Assembly (NCBI GenBank): GCA_910588425.1
Contig: CAJUPM010000013.1
Coordinates: 37,051-60,281, forward strand
Length of the DNA stretch: 23,231 nucleotides
Origin: an uncultured Christensenellaceae bacterium
GTDB taxonomy: Bacteria; Bacillota; Clostridia; Christensenellales; Christensenellaceae
Direction of reading: 5' to 3'
Made by a program: the position numbers and the translations under genes. Every line of letters starts with the position of its first letter. The stretch's first letter is position 1. Shown here in pieces: positions 15,630 to 22,242 of the stretch. The notes under the pieces are model-generated. The model saw nothing but the letters and a program-made list of their open reading frames with translations, was not told the origin of the DNA and ran no database searches.

Positions 15630-15667
15630 AAAGAGCAAATAAACTTTTTTAAATTTACCTGCTCTTT
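15630..15667 (-). terminator. Terminator-like hairpin after the M2 immunity gene
   Basis: AAAGAGCA (15630-15637) pairs with TGCTCTTT (15660-15667); an inner TAAA/TTTA pairing extends the stem across a bulge, and the A tract at 15627-15632 gives a U tract on the minus strand. Confidence 0.72.
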
Positions 15668-15686
15668 ACAAAAACTATTGTATTTT

Positions 15687-15959
15687 TTATTTCACAATTT
15701 GTTTGCTTACTATCTTTTTTGCAAACACATCAATTACATATAGTATTCCACTACTTGAAATTACTCTAATTTCACGGGAGCTAATTTTTGATAATGCTAC
15801 ATAAGCTTCTGGTTTTGGTAATTTTATAATGTCGCCTATCCTCCAAATTATTTCTCCTGTTTGATTAATAGCATAAATATTATCTACAGGAATTTTTTTC
15901 CCCATTAATAGAACAACAGTCATATCATTAAAAATAGCTTTTTTGGCTTCATTCATCAT
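15687..15959 (-). CDS. M2 immunity protein
   Basis: A 90-aa strand-rich protein beginning MMNEAKKAIFNDMTVVLLMG and ending with alternating hydrophobic and polar residues (VISSSGILYVIDVFAKKI). AAGGAG stands 7 nt before the first ATG, 11 nt after the M2 toxin stop. A hairpin follows. I recognise no family; the immunity role is inferred from its place in the module. Confidence 0.7.
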   Translation of the reverse strand: MMNEAKKAIFNDMTVVLLMGKKIPVDNIYAINQTGEIIWRIGDIIKLPKPEAYVALSKISSREIRVISSSGILYVIDVFAKKIVSKQIVK

Positions 15960-15970
15960 ATTCTCTCTCC

Positions 15971-16726
15971 TTATTGAAATTTTCTAGGATTAACAAACCA
16001 TTCAGGTTCTAATTGCACATCCATTGTATCAAATTGAACTCCTCCTCCAATCCCCCAGTCTTCAAGTCCATTAGCATAACTTACTTCTAAATTTATATCA
16101 CTAGGTATATGGACATCACATATATATTTAGGTATCACTGGTAGCGCATATTTGTCCTTAATTTGCTCTAAAGATAGACCTTCAATGTCCTTTTTTCGCA
16201 TCACCCAACGCCCTATCATATTAGATTCGCCATCATCATTTCTGTTAAATAATCTAACATATTCATTATTTCCAGCCTCGACCACATAAACTATCGTGTC
16301 TGGTTTGACAGGCGGCTTATCATAACCTCTATTTGCCCATTCGCTATTTGCTCCTTTCGCACTTTTAGTCTCTAGCACCTTATATTTCTGATTTATCAAT
16401 GAACTGCCTAATTTATCTTTCTCTATTTTACCACTATCAATAGCTGTTGTGCCAGAGCCACCTTCCATGTCTTGCAAATCTGTTTTTGTATCTCCAGTTG
16501 TTGCCGTTACCTTGTTATCTGCTTCCGGTACTTCCACCATTGTTGCAAAAACCTTTGCCTCTGCATCTCTCGTTCCTTCAAGCTCTAATGTATCCTGCCC
16601 TCCTTGCATTATTGAGCTTGCTGTCTCTCCCTTTCTTCTTTTCCATCCTTCTATTTCCGGCGCCTCTGTATTTATTCCTGTATTCGGCCGTGTTTGCCCT
16701 GTGTTGCTCTCCAAAACAGCCATCAT
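15971..16726 (-). CDS. Module M2: orphan toxin, leader B plus toxin C-terminus
   Basis: A 251-aa frame opening with MMAVLESNTGQTRPNTG, which parallels MMAAFEGNTGQ of the complete toxin, then leader B up to TTAIDSGK. Over 240 bases this leader appears identical to that of M3. The private toxin domain (about 150 residues) contains KGANSEWANRGYDKPPVKP, YVRLFNRNDDGESN, GRWVMRKKDI, DKYALPVIPKYICDV and GGGVQFDTM. An R-W-MR / ALP..P / GGG-QFD arrangement recurs in polymorphic toxins and could be an ADP-ribosyltransferase or NAD-glycohydrolase type; that is a guess. A TGA interrupts the frame near 16750, just upstream of the leader, so there is no functional N-terminus. Confidence 0.75.
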   Translation of the reverse strand: MMAVLESNTGQTRPNTGINTEAPEIEGWKRRKGETASSIMQGGQDTLELEGTRDAEAKVFATMVEVPEADNKVTATTGDTKTDLQDMEGGSGTTAIDSGKIEKDKLGSSLINQKYKVLETKSAKGANSEWANRGYDKPPVKPDTIVYVVEAGNNEYVRLFNRNDDGESNMIGRWVMRKKDIEGLSLEQIKDKYALPVIPKYICDVHIPSDINLEVSYANGLEDWGIGGGVQFDTMDVQLEPEWFVNPRKFQ

Positions 16727-16759
16727 GGTTTTCGTATCGCTCCTGATGTCTCATAAAAA

Positions 16760-16792
16760 AGCGCCATATCCCTGTTAAAGGGATATGGCGCT
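16760..16792 (-). terminator. Intrinsic terminator after the M1 immunity gene
   Basis: The perfect stem AGCGCCATATCCCT (16760-16773) pairs with its complement (16779-16792) around a 5-base loop, with A6 at 16755-16760 giving a U tract on the minus strand. It is nearly identical to the element at 11151-11183. Confidence 0.9.
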
Positions 16793-16812
16793 TCATCAAT
16801 ATTGCTTACTTT

Positions 16813-17148
16813 TTAAAATGAATTGTTTTTATTCATAAATAATAAATTTAACTCTTTTTCTATTACTTTTACATACCTTTCCAAATTCTTAACACCATCT
16901 TGCTTTTCACTATAAATGTAATTTCCAACATCTTCATGCCATATCAAAACATATTGTAAGCTGTTTTTATATAGTGGAATTACTGAAAAATATTCTCCTT
17001 CTATTTTCTCCCCCACTTCTAATCCACATTTTTCATGAAGAATTTTAGCTACCAGGTCATTACCATCATAATAATCATAATTGACAAATAGATACTCAAC
17101 TCGATTATTTTCATCTCTGTTAATATGTTTTACAACACATATATTCAT
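16813..17148 (-). CDS. M1 immunity protein
   Basis: A ~111-aa acidic protein, MNICVVKHINRDENNRVEYL at its start and a lysine/asparagine-rich end. Two ATGs are adjacent; the second (17148) has the better distance from GGAGGGG, and the first is at 17151. It begins 11 nt after the M1 toxin stop. The composition is very AT-rich relative to the housekeeping genes. No family is recognised; immunity is inferred from position. Confidence 0.7.
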   Translation of the reverse strand: MNICVVKHINRDENNRVEYLFVNYDYYDGNDLVAKILHEKCGLEVGEKIEGEYFSVIPLYKNSLQYVLIWHEDVGNYIYSEKQDGVKNLERYVKVIEKELNLLFMNKNNSF

Positions 17149-17159
17149 CATTTCCCCTC

Positions 17160-17564
17160 CTAATCTAATCCCAATTCTTTATTTACACTTTTTCTCGAAC
17201 GCCGAGAACTTTCAATAATAGCTTGATAAATCTCATCGCCGGACAATCCCTTATCCATTTGTTTTTGTACAATCTGTTCCCATGTTAAATTAGGCTCCAA
17301 TTGATTCAGCTGTTCGGCCAAAGCTCTATCCGACATTAATTTCCTAGCCCTCGTTCTATATTGATTTCTAATATCAAAGGCTTGTTCCTCTAATGACAAG
17401 CTTCTATCAATCTGTTCAGGAATTCTTCGTTCTTGTTCAAGGTACCATTTTCTCGCTTCAACATTGTCTAAACTTCCGGATGGTATATTATCAATAGGAA
17501 TTCCATTTTTTTGTGCCCCTAGTATATCACGATTACCTGCACTTGCGCTAATAATAACTTCTGG
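17160..17564 (-). pseudogene. Module M1: orphan toxin with a decayed junction leader
   Basis: Only about 45 bases of leader survive: PEVIISASAGNRDIL against QPGVTTGASAGNSDIL in the complete gene. The codon for the first Q is TAG (17565-17567), so the module is closed upstream. The toxin part, GAQKNGIPIDNIPSG onward, has about 120 mostly helical residues: EARKWYLEQERRIPE, DIRNQYRTRARKLMSDRALA, LTWEQIVQKQMDKGLSGDE and SSRRSRKSVNKELGLD. Similar C-termini occur in polymorphic toxins as I recall, but the activity is unknown. Without an ATG or ribosome binding site (a TTG at 17399 is the only nominal start) it is probably silent, though recombination through the junction could rescue it. The immunity gene follows 11 nt downstream. 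Confidence 0.65.
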
Positions 17565-17596
17565 CTACGATTGACAATATCTTTTCCTCAAAATAA

Positions 17597-17631
17597 AAAG
17601 AGAAGGCTATTTTAAAATCCACCTTCTCTTT
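17597..17631 (-). terminator. Terminator ending the lysis-toxin-immunity operon
   Basis: The 10-bp perfect stem AAAGAGAAGG (17597-17606) pairs with CCTTCTCTTT (17622-17631) around a 15-base loop, with an A-rich stretch (17591-17599) giving a U tract on the minus strand. It lies about 40 bases beyond the Imm0 stop and separates the complete toxin operon from the orphan modules. Confidence 0.85.
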
Positions 17632-17671
17632 AAAAGAAATTATAGAATCGCCCTATTTTTCGTAGTTTTAA

Positions 17672-17887
17672 TTAAGTATCCAAATTTTCTCCAAAAATTC
17701 CTTTATCTTGATATTGGATAATAATCCCATACATTATATCTGGATTATCCAAAATTTTTTCTGCCTCTTGATTTGTAATTTCTAATTTTTTCATTTTTAT
17801 CATAAGTTCACCCCCATCATAAATTAAATAATATGTTTCTTTGTCTCTAACTAAAGAAATTCCCTCATCTTCTAAAATTTGTTTCAC
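17672..17887 (-). CDS. Imm0, immunity protein of the complete toxin
   Basis: A 71-aa protein whose GTG start (17887) lies 8 nt after AGGAGA and 16 nt beyond the toxin stop. The longer frame to 18025 would overlap the toxin domain out of frame and lacks a ribosome binding site. It is a paralogue of the M3 immunity protein (YYLIYDGGEL; KLEITNQEAEKIL; a shared C-terminal pattern). As each partner sits behind a related toxin domain, the toxin-immunity pairing is well supported by co-inheritance. No named family is recognised. Confidence 0.8.
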   Translation of the reverse strand: MKQILEDEGISLVRDKETYYLIYDGGELMIKMKKLEITNQEAEKILDNPDIMYGIIIQYQDKGIFGENLDT

Positions 17888-17903
17888 TTTTGTTTCTCCT
17901 CTC

Positions 17904-20801
17904 TTATTTAAATAAATATTGATAGGTATATGTTCCAGGCTTTGCTGGATCAATAACTGCTTCCATAATTCCTCCGCTAGTATATCCACCGGGCATCCAA
18001 TATTTAGGATCTGCACCAAGCTCATTACCTTGGGGCATCCTGATATTCAAATTAGAGTCAAATCTTACAATTACCGGATTCTCCCCTAAATAACCCAAAT
18101 CCATACCTAGAGCTTTTTCTATATACCTTATATCTCCATTCGATAATTTAATAATATCTTGTAGCTCTTTTTCAGAAAGGACAAAAATACCACCTTTTCC
18201 ACCTATCGTTCCTTTCGGTTCAGTCGGTAATATTTTAACTGCGCCACTATCTTTAAATACCTTTAAATGCTCGTCTATATAAGTTTTAGAGAGATATGTT
18301 TCTGGCAACGGCTTTTCTGCTTTTGATAAAGCAATTATTTCCTGTCCCTTTTCTTGCGAAAGCCCTGCTTTTTCCAATTTAACTCGAATGTCTTCTGTTG
18401 CCGGCTTATACTGTAATACCTCAGTTCCTGTTGACTCTAGTATATCACTATTGCCTGCACTTGCACCAGTAGTAACTCCTGACTGAGCCGTCTGCGTTGG
18501 TAGCGGTATCCCGTTTTCATCCGCTACCATCTTAGCCATTCCTTCTGCTGTCTTATCCTTCACCCCCTCTATTAATGGTATCTCTCCTGCCTTAGTGACT
18601 GCCGGTATCTCCGCATCCACCCCTATTGGCTGGCTCTGCCCTGTGTTGCCCTCGAAAGCAGCCATCATGGTTTTCTCATCTGATTCCCCTGAAGGCAACA
18701 GCTTTCGCTCTTCTCCTGCTGGCAGCATTTTTCTTTCTTCCGCCGCTGGTAGCATCTTTCTTTCTTCTGGTGCTGGCAGCATCTTCCTCTCTTCCGGCGC
18801 TGGCAGCATCAACGGCTCACGCTCTCCCCCTTGCCTTCCCGGTATCTCTGCATCATCTCCAAGTGCACCTCTGTTATCCCCCGCCTCACCAGCCATTCTG
18901 CTCGTATCTGCCCCCAAAGCTCCGGCCTGATTTTGGGGTGCCTTTGATTCTCCTGCTGTTTCCAGCGCTCCTATTTGTTCTGCCCTTTCCTTTAATTTAC
19001 CCATTGCCTTGTCCGCTTCTTCATTTGCTTCGTCCGGTATATCTATGGCTTCTCCTGCATTTGCTTTCTTAAGCCCCTTAAGAAATCCCGGATACGATAG
19101 TGCCAGGTTTGTTATCGTCTTAGTCAGATATCCCATCAACACTGCTTCCGCAAACTGCTCATCGCTCAAAGGCTCTGCGTTAGGATCATATGTCGCCCTT
19201 CTTAGATACGGGGTTACATACATTCCCAGCGCCTCTACTCCTTCATCCAGCGCCGCATTTATCATGCTCTTCCCTATGAATTTTCCAAAATCGCTGCTGC
19301 ATAGTTTCTCTGCCATCAGCCCTGCCAAATTCTGCGGATTTCCATTGATATCTTTGATTCCAAAGCCGCCCATGGCTTTGCTCATTCCCGCATCTAATAA
19401 CCCTTGCAGGCCTCCTATCAGCATTGCACTATCATAATCAGCCCCATTGGCCAACTCTGCTCTCGCCCCCTTCCCTGCTGTATTCAGCGCATTCAATCCA
19501 ATTCCCCAAGCTCCTCCTATCAGCGAAGAGCTCGTCGCATTTCCCAGCCCCTGCAACACTCCGCCTATCATAATATCTGTATCTGTTGCTGAAAATGTCT
19601 TCTTCGCCCAGTCTCTCCAGCCATCCACCCACAATGGCCCAGAAATAGCGTCTTTCCCCGCTTGGCGAATGGCTTCTTTCTTTTCCGTATTGCTGCCCTG
19701 AAAACATGCGACTATCTCTGTTCCCAATGCATATGCGTATCTTCCCCCTATCTCAAAAAACTCTACCATGCCCGATGTAAATTCACTGGTATAGTACGCA
19801 ACCTTATCGCCTGCATTAGGATTGTATTTGACGATATCATCCATCTTCTGGTTTAGCTCTCGGACATATTCGTACGTATAGATATCATTTTCTCCATATC
19901 TGGTGATGTATTGCAGTGCGCTATCATGTGTTTGCAGCAACATAGCATAAATTTCCAGCTGTTCCAGTTGCTCAGCTGTAAATTGCCTTAGGTCTTCCTC
20001 TGAAAAATACCCTTGTGAATAATTAATCGCTTCATCAAAGCTAACGCTATCTTTCTGATAGCCCCGTTCCGTATATGCTTCATAAATCTGATCTACATTC
20101 TGAACTATTTTGGTTATATCTTTCCTATTTTCCTCAAACCACTCCTTTCCCTCTTTCTGTCTCTTATCAGCATAATCCAAAACCATTTTATCCTCTGGAC
20201 GCATGGTATCTTCCCCGAAAGTTCCATCTTCTCCAGTATAGTAATCATGGAATTCCATTCGCTCAATTTCTTGAATAGCCCTCAATTCATCTTCTGTTAA
20301 ATCCTCCGCTGAGTCATTTTCTCCTTGCCCTTGCACTAGCGCCAAAAGATCTCTTGTTGTTTCTCTGGCGCTTTTTCGGGAATTATCTCGCGTCTGCTCA
20401 ATTTCTGGCAAAGAATCAAATAACGCTGTATCATAGGCTTGCCCTGGATCTATCTCCATAAAGTGCTCATTTCGCTCTTCCGAAGTTCTCGTATCTTGAT
20501 AGCTCACTTCCTTTGGCTCTTTTTTAGTGTTTCTTTTTGGATTCTTATCCTTCATCTTATACTCGATTGGCTGATTCTTTTTGACTCCATCAAGAAAGTT
20601 ATATAAATTAGAGGAGTTCGCTTTTTTTATTGCCTCATGTGCTTGTTGACGCTGTTTAGGTGTCCAATTTCCTTGTTCATTTTTCGTCTGAGGTGGTGGC
20701 GGAGTCGTGCCACCACCCTTCTTCCTCTCTTCCTCCATAATCTTCTGAAACAGCCGATAATCTTGCACATTTTGGTATTGACTTGAATTAATTGGTGACA
20801 T
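17904..20801 (-). CDS. Complete polymorphic toxin (M0), phage-type N-terminus with exchangeable C-terminal toxin domain
   Basis: A 965-aa protein, start at 20801 with GGGAG 8 nt upstream. Residues 1-365 are hydrophilic, with PPPP at 34-37 and acidic helical stretches; no signal peptide, LXG, WXG or Rhs features are visible. Residues 410-485 and 510-570 form a Gly/Ala-rich hydrophobic core (GGVLQGLGNATSSSLIGG; ALDEGVEALG; ATYDPNAEPLSDEQ) like domains in large virion proteins of Clostridia phages, by memory. Residues 585-785 are an acidic linker with four 9-residue MLPAxEERK repeats (664-700) and leader A ending ASAGNSDIL (about 788). The toxin domain is 789-965: TYLSKTYIDEH, SNGDIRYIEKAL, QGNELGA, MPGGYTSGGI, EAVIDP. 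Its activity is unknown. Downstream, eight modules repeat parts of this gene. It is probably co-transcribed with the lysis genes. Confidence 0.88.
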   Translation of the reverse strand: MSPINSSQYQNVQDYRLFQKIMEEERKKGGGTTPPPPQTKNEQGNWTPKQRQQAHEAIKKANSSNLYNFLDGVKKNQPIEYKMKDKNPKRNTKKEPKEVSYQDTRTSEERNEHFMEIDPGQAYDTALFDSLPEIEQTRDNSRKSARETTRDLLALVQGQGENDSAEDLTEDELRAIQEIERMEFHDYYTGEDGTFGEDTMRPEDKMVLDYADKRQKEGKEWFEENRKDITKIVQNVDQIYEAYTERGYQKDSVSFDEAINYSQGYFSEEDLRQFTAEQLEQLEIYAMLLQTHDSALQYITRYGENDIYTYEYVRELNQKMDDIVKYNPNAGDKVAYYTSEFTSGMVEFFEIGGRYAYALGTEIVACFQGSNTEKKEAIRQAGKDAISGPLWVDGWRDWAKKTFSATDTDIMIGGVLQGLGNATSSSLIGGAWGIGLNALNTAGKGARAELANGADYDSAMLIGGLQGLLDAGMSKAMGGFGIKDINGNPQNLAGLMAEKLCSSDFGKFIGKSMINAALDEGVEALGMYVTPYLRRATYDPNAEPLSDEQFAEAVLMGYLTKTITNLALSYPGFLKGLKKANAGEAIDIPDEANEEADKAMGKLKERAEQIGALETAGESKAPQNQAGALGADTSRMAGEAGDNRGALGDDAEIPGRQGGEREPLMLPAPEERKMLPAPEERKMLPAAEERKMLPAGEERKLLPSGESDEKTMMAAFEGNTGQSQPIGVDAEIPAVTKAGEIPLIEGVKDKTAEGMAKMVADENGIPLPTQTAQSGVTTGASAGNSDILESTGTEVLQYKPATEDIRVKLEKAGLSQEKGQEIIALSKAEKPLPETYLSKTYIDEHLKVFKDSGAVKILPTEPKGTIGGKGGIFVLSEKELQDIIKLSNGDIRYIEKALGMDLGYLGENPVIVRFDSNLNIRMPQGNELGADPKYWMPGGYTSGGIMEAVIDPAKPGTYTYQYLFK
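18702..18809 (-). repeat. Four tandem 27-bp units encoding MLPAxEERK
   Basis: Units at 18702-18728, 18729-18755, 18756-18782 and 18783-18809 each encode a 9-residue repeat in the linker of the complete toxin. M7 (10053-10106) and M4 (14348-14401) have two units each, so copy number differs between sibling copies. Confidence 0.9.
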
Positions 20802-20837
20802 TTTTTATTCTCCCTATTTCAAAACCATACTGCTCAA

Positions 20838-21689
20838 TTATTGCAAATAGCGCAATGCGCCCTTCAGCTTTAAAATATCCTCTGTTGTATCTACTCCAGA
20901 TCTTTGTAGTAAGGTTAATTTTTTAATCTTCGTATTTATCGACTGAACTGTAACCTTACTGGAACCACAAATTCTTGCGGCTTCGCTCAAATAAAATTCT
21001 TTCTCGGGATCCGAAGGTTCTGGAGGCTTAGGGCCACCTCCATTACTTACTTTTTTTTTAGCCGCCTCCGCCTGCTGCACAGCATAAGAGCTTGTCCCAA
21101 TGGGAAGCCCAAGAGCATCTGCCGCCTCCTGCGTGATAATTCTGCCGAAAGTGCTGACTTCGTTCATCGCTTTGTTATAGGAAAACTCCATCTGGTAACG
21201 GTCCGCCTCCTGTTGTGCCTGCCATGCGTTAAAGTCATAGCTTGCGGCATACTGGTGCTCCTGTGCCTGGGCATTGCCCTTGCTCAAAATCGCCTGCGCC
21301 AGGTATTGCGCCATATTCTGATCCCGCGTATACCCCGCCTGAATAATTTTCTGGGCAATATCGTTCTTCTGATTCTGCTCCTGCAAGTTGGCCTGGTTCA
21401 GGCTGTTCTGAAGAGCAATCTGCCGGCGAATATTGCTGGTTTCCGAAACACCGCTGGAAGTCAGCCCTCTTGCCGCCATCACCTCTCTCGCCCCCTGGGC
21501 AGAAATCAGCGAATTTTTGTAAATCTGCTGCCGCGCAGAGTCGTATTGCTGGGAGAGCTTGTCCGATTGCGCGTTCAGTTCACTCACAGCGCTGTTATAT
21601 GCCGCATCCTGCGCCTTCTGCTGTTCCTTCTTCGCCTGCTCATAATCCGCGTTATAGTCGTATTTCTGATATTCCGGTGCGTTTGCCAT
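20838..21689 (-). CDS. Ala/Gln-rich coiled-coil protein, phage virion-like, upstream of the toxin
   Basis: A 283-aa hydrophilic protein. Residues 10-175 are rich in Ala, Gln, Asn and Lys with long predicted helices (YEQAKKEQQKAQDAAYNSAV; QANLQEQNQKNDIAQKI). Around residue 70 it has VMAARGLTSSGVSETSN, a motif I associate with virion or tail-associated proteins of Firmicute phages. A GGGPKPPEPSDPEKE linker leads to a helical C-terminus of about 60 residues. Start at 21689 with AGAGG 8 nt upstream; it begins 3 nt after the XhlA-like gene and ends 36 nt before the toxin. It could be a virion component, an adaptor or a chaperone for the toxin. No signal peptide or membrane segment is seen. Confidence 0.6.
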   Translation of the reverse strand: MANAPEYQKYDYNADYEQAKKEQQKAQDAAYNSAVSELNAQSDKLSQQYDSARQQIYKNSLISAQGAREVMAARGLTSSGVSETSNIRRQIALQNSLNQANLQEQNQKNDIAQKIIQAGYTRDQNMAQYLAQAILSKGNAQAQEHQYAASYDFNAWQAQQEADRYQMEFSYNKAMNEVSTFGRIITQEAADALGLPIGTSSYAVQQAEAAKKKVSNGGGPKPPEPSDPEKEFYLSEAARICGSSKVTVQSINTKIKKLTLLQRSGVDTTEDILKLKGALRYLQ

Positions 21690-21692
21690 TTC

Positions 21693-21920
21693 TTAATCCT
21701 CTCTTTCCATTCTCTCGAGATCTGTAATCCTGTGTGAATTGCTCTTGATTTTCTCCTCTGCCGCTGTCATCCGCTCCACAAGGCTGTTATGAAGCTTCAC
21801 CTTCTCCTCCAGCTGCTGCAACCGAAAGCTCGTCAGGCGGGAAGATGCTAGTATCCCGCCCACCGAGCCAACAATGGTTCCCAGAAAACCGAGCAAAGCT
21901 GTCAGCGTTGCTCCGTCCAT
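21693..21920 (-). CDS. XhlA-like phage membrane protein (holin accessory)
   Basis: A 75-aa protein with one N-terminal membrane helix (TALLGFLGTIVGSVGGILA, about residues 7-25), followed by a charged coiled coil with RLQQLEEKVKLHNSLVERM and HRITDLERME. This layout is typical of small phage lysis-associated proteins related to XhlA. These act with a holin and endolysin at the membrane; the exact role is not settled. GAGGAG stands 7 nt before the ATG, and the gene starts 12 nt after the holin stop. Confidence 0.75.
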   Translation of the reverse strand: MDGATLTALLGFLGTIVGSVGGILASSRLTSFRLQQLEEKVKLHNSLVERMTAAEEKIKSNSHRITDLERMERED

Positions 21921-21932
21921 TGCTTCTCTCCT

Positions 21933-22235
21933 CTAATTTTTCTCCTGCGCACTTTCTTCTTTTTTCATCTGCTTGCTCATCTGATGCCCATATACTGCCA
22001 TGCCTGCGCAAAGCAGCCCTTGCAGCATGCCCATCAGAATGTTTTGAAGCATGTTGCACTCTGCCTTAGGGAAGATTCCGGCATATGCCGCTCCCAGCAA
22101 AATTCCTGCAATCCCCAGGGAAATGGGAATATACTTCGCCTGAAACAGCGCTGCCTTTTTGGTAAACATCCCTGCCAGGTTGAGCACAGGAATTAGAGTC
22201 AAAAGCTCCGGCCGAATATACTCAGAAAAATCCAT
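21933..22235 (-). CDS. Phage holin (holin superfamily V-like)
   Basis: A 100-aa protein beginning MDFSEYIRPELLTLIPVLNL, with three hydrophobic segments (about residues 10-25, 35-55 and 62-82) and a charged tail KKEESAQEKN. The YI-PELL-LIPVL start matches my memory of Clostridia/Bacillus holins such as the Hol44 group. Holins form membrane lesions that let the endolysin reach peptidoglycan. I chose the ATG at 22235, after AAGGA and 7 nt beyond the endolysin stop; a longer frame to 22298 would overlap the endolysin by 56 bases and add a charged, non-holin N-terminus. Confidence 0.8.
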   Translation of the reverse strand: MDFSEYIRPELLTLIPVLNLAGMFTKKAALFQAKYIPISLGIAGILLGAAYAGIFPKAECNMLQNILMGMLQGLLCAGMAVYGHQMSKQMKKEESAQEKN

Positions 22236-22242
22236 TGTTCTA

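Noticed and set aside
8022..16792. Inter-module hairpins as integron attC sites
   Set aside because: No integrase gene or attI is visible, the stems are short perfect or near-perfect palindromes with A/T tracts, and most look like intrinsic terminators for the minus-strand immunity genes.
17888..18025. Longer N-terminus for Imm0 starting at 18025
   Set aside because: It would overlap the toxin domain out of frame with no ribosome binding site; the GTG at 17887 has AGGAGA at the right distance and matches the start of the M3 paralogue.
7792..20801. CRISPR or other short regularly spaced repeats
   Set aside because: The repeats are long, coding, irregularly spaced leader copies; no 20-40-bp repeat-spacer pattern exists. 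The only tandem short repeat is the 27-bp coding unit.
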